This document shows, one piece after another, positions 49,641-62,084 of a stretch of DNA of 64,000 nucleotides. The notes beneath the pieces are model-generated. The model saw only the letters and a program-made list of their open reading frames with translations. It searched no databases and was not told the DNA's origin. Source of the DNA: Candidula unifasciata (taxonomy: Eukaryota; Mollusca; Gastropoda; Stylommatophora; Geomitridae); assembly GCA_905116865.2 (NCBI GenBank), contig CAJHNH020002446.1, forward strand, positions 1,153,765 to 1,217,764, read 5' to 3'. The translations under genes were made by a program, and so were the position numbers. Each line of letters starts with the position of its first letter. Position 1 is the stretch's first letter.

Positions 49641-49949
49641 AAGATAACACTGGACCAGTATAAAATGTCTGAGAAATGTGGCTGACTTTGACCTAGGTAA
49701 CAACGTGAAATGAGTACCAGGGCATTTCATGGAGACTACAGCAACAGACGTGAGCTGACTATATCACACATTTGCTGATCGGTGTATACAAATACGGAGG
49801 TTAGCAACAAAAGCTTTATAAAACAAAAACATGGAAATGTCACTGTTCTTCTAGCGGGTATCTTTTTATAAATATTCTAATCATTCTTAAACGTGAACTA
49901 TTTAGAATGCAAACGTATAAACTAACACATCTGCTCAAATTTCTTTCAG

Positions 49950-50034
49950 GTACGCCCGATCTTAGCTGCTACATTCGGCATTTGCTTCACTTGTCTGTCG
50001 ATGTCATTGGCACAAGACACTGAACTACCGAATG
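49950..50034 (+). CDS. Candidate exon: signal-peptide-like segment of an unknown gene
   Basis: Acceptor tttctttcag to 49949 and donor gtaaga at 50035. Phase 0 gives PILAATFGICFTCLSMSLAQ then DTELPN, a good hydrophobic core and cleavage site, but no ATG ahead of it in the exon; the start would be on an upstream exon I cannot find. It leaves phase 1, which fits both 50811 and 52326. Not recognised. Confidence 0.35.
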
Positions 50035-50810
50035 GTAAGAATCTGATTGAATCTCTGCCTATACAAAATCTCTGACTGCAACAGAAACTCTACCTACAAC
50101 ACGTACGATGGGTCTCGACACACAAGGTCTTGTTAGATTATGAAATATTTACGCTTAAATGTGACAAACCATGGATTTTGTTGACATGTTGAAAAGACAC
50201 GCACATTGTTAATAGTATAGCTTGTTTTAGGCGTATTAAAAAAAATTGCAGCTAAATTTCTTTGTGTATAATAGTCACTCCCAGATTTTTTAACCGACGG
50301 TATGCAACGATAAGTAGTACCGGCACCTATTCAAGCATCATTTGTTCAGCGCTACCGTAATAAACTCTATGGCGAGTATCGGCACCTTTTTTAGTATCGT
50401 AAAAGCCACGGGTACTCATTTTCTATATATTACAAACTGAATATTTTATATGGTTAAAAATAATTTGTCGTTCAACTATACTGAAATTTGAAAGTTACTT
50501 ACTACCGATAACTAAGTTTTCACAAGTTGTCAAAGTTTAAGCGTACGTAATTTAGTCACAATTTACAATATCTAAGCATTCTGATCCATGCAGTCGATAT
50601 TCCTTCAGTCTGTTATAATTGATATGAATAATTTATTCAGTTATTAAATAACCGAACGAAATGTCCAATATTAAAATAAAAGAAAACTCTTTCCCCACTA
50701 ATACTACAGATGAGTTCTACGGGATAGTTTTGTTTAAATTACGATTTCTACTACTACGGACCGTTAATAATTATTTACTTTATGCATTTAAGTCTACCAT
50801 GTTGACCAAG

Positions 50811-50864
50811 TGCCAGTGTGTGCAAAGTCCGAGACAAGACTCCCACAGACAGAAGCAACGGCCG
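50811..50864 (+). CDS. Candidate optional exon of the unknown gene
   Basis: Acceptor ttgaccaag to 50810, donor gtacct at 50865; 54 bp, phase 1 to 1, reading VPVCAKSETRLPQTEATA. Both splice sites are weak. It would be an in-frame cassette between 50034 and 52326. Confidence 0.2.
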
Positions 50865-50923
50865 GTACCTTTGAAGTCTAGAACTCGTCAGCGCAGGTAC
50901 TAAACTGTTTTATTGAATAACAA

Positions 50924-51319
50924 TTATGCTAATTCTGTGTGCTGTGTGTTGTCAGCACTAGCACCTTCTCCATGTCTATCAACACCATGAAATACCGATT
51001 CTATTCTTAACTTTCTCAAACCATCCTTTGTTAGCTTTCGAGTCTTTTTTGTTTGTTTTTTAAAGTGAAGTTTAAGGTGTTTACTGATGTCTTTGCTACT
51101 GGTAGTTGATGCCAAATTAAGTGATCTATCTGTGTAAATAGCTTGAGCTTTTAAACAGATCATATTTCGAGACATACTATCAGCTATCAAATGGAATGCC
51201 ATTAATCGAGACATACTATCAGCTATCAAATGGAATGCCATTAATCGAGACATACTATCAGCTATCAAATGGAATGCCATTAATCGAGACATACTATCAG
51301 CTATCAAATGGAATGCCAT
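50924..51319 (-). other. Minus-strand ORF with 13-residue tandem repeats
   Basis: 131 codons. The first four units are a 39-bp tandem repeat (51160-51330) reading MAFHLIADSMSRL; the frame then continues through unique sequence (AQAIYTDRSLNLAS, KTRKLTKDGLRKLRIESVF) to a stop. Not recognised; it may be a chance frame or part of a transposon or exon. Confidence 0.35.
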
Positions 51320-51479
51320 TAATCGAGACGACTAGTAAATTTCTATTTCTTCGATAACATTATTTTTTTCAAGACGACACTTTATCTTTCATTGGCCACA
51401 CAGTTTCCTAAAATATTTGCTTTCTCGAGAATTGCAGCTAAGATGGACTTGCAAAAGTTATACTGCTTGCACAAACAGT

Positions 51480-51760
51480 TTGCCGGACTCCTTTCTCATT
51501 TTTCCACATGCAGACACCAGAAGGAGACAGTCATCATTTTTCGGCCATGTTATGAGAAGTATGAAAATGGAACATGTTGTGACCACTGGAAAGATCTTTG
51601 AAAGGAGGGATAAAGGAAGACAACGAGAGAAAATTCTTGACAGTGTTGCTGTGTGGCATAGAGGTGTGTCAGCACACGAACTGATACATGCTAAAGGAGA
51701 TCGCGGACTGTGAAGAGGCATGATAGCCCACGCCAGTCGGCAAAGTACCTGATGGTGTTT
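51480..51760 (+). pseudogene. LINE reverse-transcriptase C-terminal fragment
   Basis: DTRRRQSSFFGHVMRSMKME, TTGKIFERRDKGRQREKILD, SVAVWHRGVSAHELIHAKGD then RGL-stop and a 3' tail; the classic FFGHVMR...GKI..RR..GRQR C end. Confidence 0.7.
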
Positions 51761-52325
51761 CCTACTTTCTATTGTAATTTTCCTCTTCTCTTCTTTCTTA
51801 GTTGTTTTTGGCACCATGTTGGAAAAGATGGACGACGTAGAATTTTTGTCTGTAACGTTCCCTGCAGTTTATAAATTAATTGTATTGTTTGATTTAAAAA
51901 TATTGGGGTGGTGGGGGGGGGGGGGCGGGGAAGGGTGGGGGAATAAGTGCGTTCAGAATGCGGCGCACACAGCACTAGTTGCGTCATATTCCAGATCAAT
52001 GCGACGCAGTAACAACACAGAAGTGCGCATGCACAGTGCACTACAGTTCGTATTTTGAATCTAGATTCGTGTGTAGAGGTCAAAATTGGATATGAAAACA
52101 TTTAGTATCTCAGTAAGTAGATCGGTCAGAAAGTCGAGGTACTTCTGTATCTATTCTCACTCTAATTTCTATAGCCCTGAATAAATGAATCACAACGCTA
52201 AATCCTCTTCAAGATTGTTCCCCCCCCCTCCTTTTCGTTATGGCTCCCATATATCTTTTTCACATTTCAACACATTTGCTGTGCTAGTATTGCACATTAT
52301 GAGAAATAATGTTCTTGCATTGCAG

Positions 52326-52540
52326 GCCTGAACCTCAGAGACGCTTGCAGGGAGCAGGAGGGGAAGAAAGTAAAGGATACCAAGCAGACAGTGACAGGTC
52401 AGAGGATGTTCCGAAGTCGAGCTGGTCTAAGCAAGAAAAATCCGGTGACTGGACACAACAACAGCAGCAGAAGCAAGAGTCGGTGGAGCAACAGCCGCAG
52501 CCTTCTAAGGGATATCGCACTGATCCAGTTTATGAGATAA
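52326..52540 (+). CDS. Candidate last exon of the unknown gene
   Basis: Acceptor cattgcag to 52325. In the phase left by 49950-50034 it reads LNLRDACREQEGKKVKDTKQ ... SLLRDIALIQFMR and stops at TAA 52538. The same frame then stays open to 52657 and encodes a short hydrophobic end (CLQVLIAVVVLMAVFYSTK). A second frame is open too (to 52566, Gln-rich), so frame choice is unsure. Not recognised. Confidence 0.35.
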
Positions 52541-52734
52541 AACAGGAAGTTAGCCAAAGAAGGTAGAGACAGGATAAGACCAAATAACATGCAATGCCTA
52601 CAAGTACTGATAGCAGTTGTTGTACTGATGGCTGTGTTCTACAGTACAAAATGATTGCTTTGTACACAGACACACACACCACACATACACATACATACAC
52701 ATACACCACACTCACAAACACACTGTTGTTGTTC

Positions 52735-53200
52735 GTCCATCACGAGTGATAAAGACCACTTTCATTCAAAGTAGTAATGATCAGTTATATGAATACGACG
52801 GTGGCTGATTAGTCCAATATGAAGCCTGGAAAGTTCTTGGCAGTGCAGACAACAGATGGGACCTGCAGTAGTGTGGGATTAGCATGTACGATTCTTTCTA
52901 GTCTGCCTCCGTTTCTCTGCCTGTGCAACCTCTGCTGCCCGGCAGGTCGATTCACCATGCCTGAGGGGTGTACGCCATCCCAGAACGGTCTTGTGCAGCA
53001 GCCTGTCACGTCGCTGTGTTGATGCCAAAAGAATTGAAAGCAGTCTTGAGAGTGTCCTTATAGCACTTTTCCTGTTCTCCTGGGACCCTCTTCCCTTGCT
53101 GGAGCTCGCCATAAAATACTCTCTTTGGGAGACGAGATTCTGGCATGCGGGTTAGGTGACCAGGCCCAACGCAGCTGACAGTTCTTCAGTATCGTGTGGA
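52735..53200 (-). pseudogene. LINE reverse-transcriptase C-terminal fragment
   Basis: Minus strand: SIHTILKNCQLRWA, then (shifted) RMPESRLPKRVFYGEL, KDTLKTAFNSFGINTAT, EKRRQTRKN. Typical QLRWAGH..RMP...LPK C end of CR1/Jockey-type LINEs; several frameshifts. Confidence 0.65.
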
Positions 53201-53550
53201 TGCTAGGCAGCGCCCACCCACACACACCCCCACACGCGCAGACACACACACACACTTATTTAAATGAAGATTTCGTTAGAAATAGTACCGCAGTAAAGGT
53301 TGGCGGAATATCTTCCTCTTCTTTGCGATCACCGGCTGTACATTCCGGCGGAGAGTTTTAGTTGTCCATTTCTGGACTTAGGTCTTGTTCCAGGACTTGC
53401 GTTTGCCGTGCATATCCGTTTTACAGATCTGACTTACTTGTTTACAGATTGTTGGTTCCTCACAGCTCAGGCAGATGACCTCCGACTTTGAAGAAAAAAA
53501 TGTATAATCAGTCACTTTCTACAGCATATTTGTGTTGGGTGCAGTGAGTT

Positions 53551-53552
<2 letters not shown>

Positions 53553-53622
<70 letters not shown>
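53553..53622 (+). repeat. (CT)n microsatellite
   Basis: About 70 bp of CT. Confidence 0.95.
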
Positions 53623-53623
<1 letters not shown>

Positions 53624-53984
53624 ACTCCCCCACCCCAATGTACCGATGATCCCTCTACCGCTCATGGGTCTAAAACCATTTCCGCTTTTCTGATCATGAT
53701 TACTTTGCATGAGATTGCCTTTTTCTTTAAGTAACTAGTTGAAGGTCAGTTGGGCTAATTATACTAAAAGACTAGCGATACACTTGACAGAAAAGAGCCA
53801 GAGAAAGACAACAATATGAATACATGGATGGCTTTGTCACATAGTATGGGCTGGACATGAACACAGACCTGATCCATGATTGAGCTGGTCGTATTAAGGA
53901 CCAAACATGACCACCTTTGTCTACCTATAATATAAGGAGAGGGATGATCATACACGCGAGCTTCACATTTCTCTTTTAGTACTA

Positions 53985-54157
53985 TTACAGTGCATCTGCC
54001 TAAGAGGCAAGGAACCAACAGTCTGATTATAAATAAGTCGATCTGTGTAATGGATGTGCAGGCAACACTCAGGTTCTGGAAAAGACTAACGCCTTGATGC
54101 AGACGATTATCCAGAATTTTCCGCCTGAGTTTACAGCCAGTGAACGCGAAGAAGAAG
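53985..54157 (+). mobile_element. SINE family C, 3' half
   Basis: GTGCATCTGCCTAAGAGGCA to GTTTACAGCCAGTGAACGCG and AAGAAGAAG. Confidence 0.65.
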
Positions 54158-54459
54158 TACATTACTATTACAATTACTTTTATGAATCAGGCACCGGAAT
54201 TTACTCCTAAAATAAGTAGGTAATACTGTATTTGATTCGATATATTATGAGTTTGCTAAATAAATAATTTGTTAACTTTCTTTATACCAACTCAATGATG
54301 ATTAATTCGTTCTCTATGTCCAAGAGCAGAGCTGCTACCCAGTCTCTCGTGTTATTTACTGTTCAGCAATTTGACAATTGTGATATTCTGTTGATATTCG
54401 CTGTTTCCACAGAGACAAACAGGAAAATGGAACCAGGTTCGGGCAAACAAAAAGAGGGG

Positions 54460-54476
54460 NNNNNNNNNNNNNNNNN
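54460..54476. other. Assembly gap of 17 N
   Basis: Seventeen N. Sequence on both sides differs in character, so continuity is not certain. To the right, 54560-54640 reads SSSKLDAEIQNRIEKWRKR, a LINE ORF2 scrap. Confidence 0.95.
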
Positions 54477-54479
54477 GGT

Positions 54480-57400
54480 CCAGGGGTCCCCACCCAGTCC
54501 TAAGTTTAAATATCAGGCTGTAATCCAACTCTCTTAGCACCCCAATGCTGTACCCGTCTTCTTCAAAACTTGATGCTGAAATTCAGAACAGAATTGAGAA
54601 GTGGAGGAAGAGGAACAGAGTTCAGAAGATCACAAGTAACTTGTGTACAGGCTTCACCAGTTAACGCGGAGAACCGAGTGTTTCCAGTTGTAGGGAATCA
54701 TGAGCTGGGTTATCCTCGCGGCACTCCGAACATGTCTATGGGTGCTCAGATTTCCCCAGCCACATCATCATGTACGTCTGCGTCCGCAGCTAATAGTCCC
54801 ATTTCCCAATGTATTTTAAGGATTTTTGCCATGCCTTTAAGCGTCATTTTTTGAATAGTGCGAAACAACGAAAGGCGGTTGCGCAAACTGCCTGCAAGGG
54901 GGGAAATCAACCCCGCATTATGAAGAGAGTTGGCAACGCCTGAACCTCAGACGCCTAAAAGAGACCTATTTACAAATACAACTGAAACAGCTACATTGAG
55001 TTTGTTTGTTAGAATCTAATGTACACAGAATTTCCCTAATTTCCCCCGGGGGGTAGACGGCTCTAATAACAGCTTCAAAAAATTTTACGAAATTTAGTTT
55101 GTGTGCAAAAAAATGGCGAGAAGGGCAACTGGGGACCACCCTTATGTCGGATTTACAGTATGTGACGGCTCACGCTTCAACCTCCCAGCTAAGGTGATCA
55201 AACAATCTTAACCTTTTTATTTAAACAATTTTTGCCCCAAAGCGTGTGGCTATAGTTTCGTTTTGGGGTCAAACGGCTTTTTGGGGTGATTTCTTAATTT
55301 AAAAACTACGAAAAATGGTAATTAAATCGAATTTTGGGCCTTTATCAAATCTGTCCTCTCAACAACAAAAACAACAACAACAACAACAACAGAAGACCCA
55401 TGAGCAGATTCGCCCTCCTCTTCTGCACTCGATTCAGCAATGTAGCATAGGTCCTCAACAAACTCACGCCGTCTTCATATTCTTTTTTTTTTTTAGCATG
55501 CAGCTCATCCTATGTCATCCCATATTTTCACATTCACTTTCTATGTCCCTTCTCCGCATTTTCTTTTAAATTGTGGTCTGCCTTTATTCCTTTGACTCTG
55601 TGGGCTGCAGATCAAAGACAATAATTTTTGTTTAGTCGGAAAAAAAACTGGCTATGCCCACACAGGTGGCTATACGTAGGAAACGGTAAGTATCAAGGCC
55701 CCGATAAAGCCAGTGAACGGCGGAAGCCAAAAATCCCAGTCGGGTTGGGGGGGGGGGGGGGGAAGTGCGGGGGAAAGGGGCGGGGCAATCAGGCAGTCGG
55801 GCAGACATCAACACTCAAGGAAGGAAGACGGCATAGCCCCACATGCTCAAAAAACCTCGGAACATGATCCTTTCGGTGCGAAGAGGGGTATAGCGTTTAA
55901 GGGACTGTCCCATGATTATGTGGGTTCTTAATAAAAAAAATTGGAATTTTTTAAATGGGGTTGCATCTAAAAATTATGAGTGCAGGAATCCGGAAGGCTT
56001 TGAATAAATGCGTGCTATTAGACGACAGTAACGTTATGTTTGATGGTTTTCTCTAAACCAAAAAAATTTAATAGTTAATATAACAAATAATGACAGAAAA
56101 AATACTTGTAAAATTTATTCCCCGCAAATTTTTCCCTGCTTTTAGGCGGCCGTTACGCGTTATATCAACAGATATCGAAGCATACAAACAAATGAATAAA
56201 CTCAACCGAAGTTCAAAATGGTCTCTCGCTATCCGTTGTTGTCAAATCGAGGCGATAGTCACGTGACTTACTCTTTCGGTCTACATAAGAAAAGATAACA
56301 TTTTTTTTTTTTAATAAAGCTTTGTCCAGTATCAAAATTCACCGGTTCCGTGTACGGCAGATCACCTAGAAAGCAACTGAATCAGAGCAAAGAACAAAGT
56401 AAGCTCAAAACATGAAATGTTTTACAGCAAATGCAAAAGTTGGCGCTTGAATTTTGTCGAAACGCAAATTACAATAATTTGAGAAAGAGAAATGTGTAGT
56501 AGAAAATTACTAGCCTTTGCCGGGGCTACCAACTATAAACACTAAAATAACAATAATAAATAAAAAAAAAACCATAATAAAATATACCAGGGCCTCTTCA
56601 CAGTGAAGGTTGCTAATTTGGGTTTCCAAGCACTCGCTCTTGTTTTGGGTTTTACACTTTCCCAAGACTGCTGTTCATCCCCTTTTTGGTTTGCCCCACT
56701 GTATCGTTGTCTACCTCTTACTCTCTTCCCTCCACCCCTCCCGCCTTTTTTTTTTCCTTCTAGATCCTCCATTTACTTTAATTTCTGCTGAACCCATGTC
56801 ACTTCATCAACTCGGCACATGTTCAGTATTTTCTTGCCTGTATTGAAAAAAATCAATGTAACATTTTAAATAATATTAAATATATAATCAAACACTTTAA
56901 AAAAACACATATATAAGTAAGTGGTGAGGCTTGAATCTTAACCGTAAGACCCTTAAGTCTGGGGGGTTTGGGTTTTCCCCAAAAAAACTGACTTTAAAGG
57001 GGGGGCGGAAAGATTTACCCCCCCCCCCAGTATTCGCCAACATTAAAAAAGACCCGGCTAATATCACAATTTTTTATATCTGATCGTCATTGGGTATCCG
57101 GTTTTTTCAAAAACCGTCGAAAGGAAATTTTGCTTTTTAAAGTCCACTAATCCCTGCTAAAATTTTACTTTATTTTGGGGGAAAAAAAAAGGAAACTCGA
57201 AAAAACCTTGCAAAAATCCAGGATAAGGAAGGGGGGAAAACGGGGGAAAAAAGAAGGGAATAAAAGGGGAGTAAAAAAAGGAAAAAGGGGGGGGGGAAAA
57301 AAGTAATCAAAAACTAAGAATAAGAAAAATAAAATCAAAAGGGTTTGAAAAAAAGAGAAAAACAGCGGGGTTTTAAAATTTTTCCTTAAAGTTTTTACGC

Positions 57401-57600
57401 TGCGGGGTTTTTGGGACCCATCCAAATAAACCCCTTAAAAATCCCACTTAATTTTCTTAAAACCCCTGAGTCCCCAAATATTGAGCCAACCCCGGCTTTT
57501 AAGGAACCCTCCACCCTTTGGGGAACTTCCTAACACAGGGGCGGATCCCAAAGTTTTTTTAAATTTTTCTCCCTTTGTCCATTCCTCAAGTTTTTAGCCC
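54480..57600. other. Homopolymer-rich, doubtful sequence; no gene seen
   Basis: Frequent long G, C, A and T runs (15+ G at 55747, C and A runs 56930-57600), with (CAA)n at 55363-55388. 56930-57600 in particular looks like stuttered low-quality bases. I see no coding frame with splice support. Confidence 0.5.
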
Positions 57601-57790
57601 CCCCAGGCACCCAGCCAGTGCCGATTGGTCTATAAAAATATTGGTCTAGCCCTATATGCCCAATACGCACGAAGGCGTGGAAAAGGGTACCCATTTAAAG
57701 CTGTGCCGACCTGTCAGTCAACAGCAATTTTTTTTTTTTTAACTTACGACCTTCTGATCCGCACGCGAGCTCCAACCGCTTCACTTCTGC
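57600..57790 (+). mobile_element. SINE family B fragment
   Basis: GCCGATTGGTCTATAAAAAT, GGTCTAGCCCTATATGCCC, then CTTACGACCTTCTGATCC; family B body in the opposite order, homopolymers expanded. Confidence 0.4.
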
Positions 57791-57944
57791 AGTTCCCATG
57801 CATTTTAGAAGGGAAAGAGGGGGAGAGGGAGAGACATATAAATTTAGCGTTAGCTGTCAAACTTAATAACAACGAGTAAGGGAAAAAGAGATAAATATTT
57901 ATTTGTTATGATAAGTAGAACAAGAACACAGATCTAATCCCAAA

Positions 57945-59060
57945 CTTTGCTGATCCTTTGAGATGGCTCATGATGATCGCTTGAGATAGCAAATCATAAT
58001 AGTCTAAGATGGCTCATTGTGATTGTTTGAGATGTCTCACTGTGATCGTCTGAGATGGCTCATTATGATGGTCTGAGATGGCTGATTATGATCGTCTGAT
58101 ATAGCTTTTGTGATCGTCTGAGATGCTCATTATGATCGCCCGAAATGGCACATTGTGATCGTCTGAGATGGCTCATTATGATCGCCTGAGATGGCTCATT
58201 GTGATCGTCTGAGATGGCTCATTGTGATCGTTTAAGACAGCTCATTATGATCTCTTGAGATAGCAAATCATAATAGTCTGAGGTAGCTCATTGTGATCGT
58301 CTGAGATGGTTCATTATGATCGTCTGAGATGGCTCATTATGATCGCCCGAGATGGCTCATTGTGATCATCTGAGATGGCTCATCATGATCGCCCGAGATG
58401 GCTCATTATGATAGCTTGAGATAGCAAATCATAATAGTCTGAGATGGCTCATTGTTATGGTCTGAGATGGCTCATTATGATCGTCTGAGATGGCTCATTG
58501 TGATCGTTTAAGACAGCTCATTATGATCTCTTGAGATAGCAAATCATAATAGTCTGAGGTAGCTCATTGTGATCGTCTGAGATGGTTCATTATGATCGTC
58601 TGAGATGGCTCATTTTGATCGACTGAGATGGCTCATTGTGATCGTCTGAGATGGCTCATTGTGATAATGGCTCATTGTGATCGTCTGAGATGGCTCATTG
58701 TGATCGTCTAAGATGGCTCATCGTGATAGTCTGAGATAGCTCATTATGATCGTCAGAAATGGCTTATTATAATCGTTTGAGACAGCTCATTATGATCGGT
58801 TGAGATAGCAAATCATAAAGGTCTCAGATGGCTCAGTTTGATCGCTGAGATGGGTCATTATGATGGATTGAGATGGCTCATTGTGATCGTCTGAGATGGC
58901 TCATTATGATCATCTGAGACAGCTCATTATGATCGTCTGAGACGGCTCATCATGATCGCTTGAGATAGCAAATCATAATAGTCGGAGATAGCTCATGATG
59001 ATCGTCTGAGATGGCACATAATAATCTCGAAGGGCACATGATGATGATAATCATGTTAAA
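57945..59060 (+). repeat. 23-bp satellite-like array, about 48 units, with higher-order pattern
   Basis: Unit TGAGATGGCTCATTGTGATC + GTC, with variants (TTATGATCG, AGACAGCTC, GAGATAGCAAATCATAATA). A block of about 276 bp recurs: 58228-58340 and 58504-58616 share the same run of variant units. Confidence 0.9.
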
Positions 59061-59494
59061 ACTCAAAATGATCTGTTCTGGATGGTGGTGTTCTATTCAA
59101 CAATTTTCATTATTCATCTGTATCCCTGTCGGAATAAACTCGAATTAACCAGATTTATAATTTCTGAACTCCCCCCTCCTTCCAAAATCATTTTTATCTG
59201 AATAACATCTAAAAACACAAATTATATTTTGGACGCGAGAAAAGAATCTGGAACCTAACTTCTGCTCCCACTTTCATTTCCGGCCAAACTTCAGGAAGAC
59301 AAATGTAGCAGAGAGCAAAGATAGCGGATAAATCTGAATAAAAAGAATTAATATATTTTCTCTAAATTACATTCATCTATCAAGATTGAAGAGACTTTAC
59401 TTATTTCCGAATACATTATTTAAATAATATTTGATATCTCTTCAGATAATGAGTGCTTCGGTTTTTAATTTATTATGTTCTTATTTAAGTCAGG

Positions 59495-59645
59495 GTTTCG
59501 CCGGTGCTACAGAGTCCGTGCACTGTGTTGAGCTTCTTCGAACTCAGACTAGAGTTAGAAGAAAGAACGGAGCACTTGTGGGTTACTACCCGTGTGCCAT
59601 GATGTTGATCCGTTGATCAAACCTCAAACTTCAAATCTCAAACCT
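59495..59645 (+). mobile_element. SINE family A tail
   Basis: GGTGCTACAGAGTCCGTGCA, GACTAGAGTTAGAAGAAAGA, TTGATCCGTTGATCAAACC. Confidence 0.55.
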
Positions 59646-59855
59646 CTAAGTCAGGGTAGAGCATCTCACCACAGGCCTGGTAGTATTGTGTTCACATTTT
59701 TTCCCCTGAACTATGGCAATTCTAAAACGAATAACCCCGATAAACAACTGTTAAAATAGCTCTATGAAATTCTTTAGGAAGTCAAGGGGACCTGCATGAC
59801 TGTTTATAGACGTGTACGGCCTCAGCTTGGAGAATGTCTAAAGTAATCCTTCACG

Positions 59856-60632
59856 CGTGTATGTTTGTGTGTGCGTGTGAGCATGTTTGTGTTTGCGTGT
59901 GTGTATGTTTGTGTGTGCGTGTGAGCATGTTTGTGTTTGCGTGTGTGTATGTTTGTGTGTGCGTGTGTATGTTTGTGTGTGCGTGTAAGTATGTTTGTGT
60001 GTGTGTGTGTGTGTGCGTGTGTGTATGTTTGTGTGCGCGTGTGTGTATGTTTGTGTGTGCATGTTTGTGTGTGCGTGTGTGTATGTTTGTGTGTGCGTGT
60101 GTGCATGTTTGTGTGTGCGTGTGTGCATGTTTGTGTGTGCGTGTGTGTATGTTTGTGTGTGCGTGTGTGTATGTTTGTGTGTGCGTGTGTGCATGTTTGT
60201 GTGTGCATGTTTGTGTGTGCGTGTGTGTATGTGTGTGTGCGTGTGTGTATGTTTGTGTGTGTGTGAGCATGTTTGTGTGTGCATGTTTGTGTGTGCGTGT
60301 GAGCATGTTTGTGTGTGCATGTTTGTGTGTGCATGTTTGTGTGTGCTTGTGAGCATGTTTGTGTTTACGAGTATGTATGTTTGTGTGTGCGTGTGAGCAT
60401 GTTTGTGTGTGTGTGCATGTTTGTGTGTGCGTGTGTGTGCATGTTGGTGTGTGTGTGTGATGTGCATGTTTGTGTGTGCGTATGTGTATGTTTGTGTGTG
60501 CGTATGTGCATGTTTGTGTGTCCGTGTGTGCATGCTTGTTTGTCCGTGTGTGTGCGTGTGTGTATGTTTGTGTGTGCGTGTGTGCATGTTTGTGTGTGCG
60601 TATGTACATGTTTGTGTGTGCGTGTAACAGGA
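59856..60632 (+). repeat. TG-rich array, about 20-22-bp units
   Basis: TGTTTGTGTGTGCGTGTGTG + (C/T)A repeated. Gives long meaningless ORFs in most frames on both strands. Confidence 0.95.
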
Positions 60633-60654
60633 TCATGAAAATCATAAATTAAAG

Positions 60655-60900
60655 GACCCTTCAGGCCTATTGGGCATATAGGGCTAGACCTATATTTTAT
60701 TGAGCAATCGGCACTTGGTGGGGGATGTGTTCAACATCACGCAAGCTTTCCAGGACTTTACCTTGTACCCATTTGAGGCCAGTAGATACGGTCATTTTTG
60801 AAAGAAAGGGAAAAAAAAGTCTGGTTCAAGTCGGATTTGAACCCACGACCTTCGGATCCTAAGGCAAGTGTCTAGCCTGTACACCATGGCGGCTCCCAGT
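60655..60900 (-). mobile_element. tRNA-derived SINE family B
   Basis: Minus strand head GGAGCCGCCATGGTGTACAG and B box GGGTTCAAATCCGA; body GGCATATAGGGCTAGACC, GGCACTTGGTGGGGGATG. Best-kept tRNA-like head of the family here. Confidence 0.75.
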
Positions 60901-61224
60901 TATGAAGATGATGATGAATCATGGACTTTCTTTGGTGCCTTCTATTTCCAAAACCCTAATTCCATGTTCCTCTGACTAACTGGATAAAAACACAGATCCT
61001 GCATTGCCTTTCTCAAACTATAATAAAACATAGCTTTCAATTATCTGTCATGAATATTTAACAGGGGAAACACGAACTGGCGTTGTCTGATTGTGGCTGT
61101 AATGTCTTCATGTGTCTGGTTTGCTGCATGTCTTGCACAACATCGTAACAGACAGAAAAGAGTTGTGAGCTTTTTTTTTTTTAGAAATGAGTTTTGCGAT
61201 CTGACTTTTCCAATAACTCAACCC

Positions 61225-61560
61225 ATCATCATCATGTGGCAGGTCTTTTGCAGAACGTCGCTCTTATCACGGTCTGCCAGAAAGAACCTCGGTCTCTGAC
61301 TCATGTACTTTCATATCCAAGAATTCATGTATATCCTGTGCCCATCTTCATGCTGGTCGGTCCCTGCTCCTCTTCCTGGTACCACTCCTTCAATTAATAC
61401 TTTTTTTGAATCGGACATGACACTTGGTATGACCAAAATATTTCAGACAAGATGCTGTTTACTTGCCAATCTTCCTTGATGTTCAGATCTGTAAGGAAGT
61501 CAGTATTTTATACCTTGTCGATTGTATTCTGAGAATCTGTGTATTGTATCTCAGCTCAAA
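61225..61560 (-). pseudogene. LINE C-terminal fragment
   Basis: Reverse of 22080-22345: CATCATCATGTGGCAGGTC, ACGTCGCTCTTATCACGGTC, GACCAAAATATTTCAG. Broken. Confidence 0.55.
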
Positions 61561-61664
61561 AATCCAATATTTTCTTATCTGAGGACTGGGACCCACTATT
61601 GTTAAATTAATTATAATCGCCATTTGCATGTTCTCAAAAAATGTACTTTTGTTTGTGTGTGTGT

Positions 61665-61935
61665 GTCAATGGAACCATGGCGCCCACGTCGACCCAGCCT
61701 TAAGTGGGTAGAAGGCAAAGTTCTATGAAGTAAAGGCGGTCGGTGTGATGCTGACCACATCACTCAGCTAATACCGTTTGGTCTATTAAATATAGATTTA
61801 GCCCGGCATGCCTGATACGCCTGAAGGGGTGACAAAGAGTCCGTTACTTCTCTTGTCAATGGCAATGGTGCAGTGGTAAACGCATTTGCTGTCGTAGCTT
61901 TGTAGTCATGTGTTGGAATCTTTGTCGAGGGGGAT
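61665..61935 (+). mobile_element. SINE family B piece and a separate tRNA-like head
   Basis: AGGCGGTCGGTGTGATGCTG and TTAGCCCGGCATGCCTGATA are family B body. 61860-61925 has GTGCAGTGGTAAACGC (A box) and GTTGGAATC (worn B box). Confidence 0.5.
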
Positions 61936-62002
61936 TTCCGAAACTGACCACTGATCCAAATAGGTAGTGGCAAAAAAGATTGGCTTCATTACATCCAGAT
62001 CG

Positions 62003-62003
62003 T

Positions 62004-62082
<79 letters not shown>

Positions 62083-62083
62083 T
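62003..62083 (+). repeat. (CT)n microsatellite
   Basis: About 80 bp of CT. Confidence 0.95.
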
Positions 62084-62084
62084 C

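Noticed and set aside
50661..50903. 80-codon ORF
   Set aside because: AT-rich first half without start context; only the 50811-50864 part has possible splice logic.
55315..55569. Gln-rich ORF
   Set aside because: (CAA)n simple repeat in a doubtful assembly segment.
59822..60652. ORFs up to 264 codons in the TG array
   Set aside because: Open in nearly all frames on both strands; repeat artefact.
43917..60900. tRNA genes at tRNA-like A/B boxes
   Set aside because: Heads are fused to conserved SINE bodies, repeated many times and lack a full cloverleaf.
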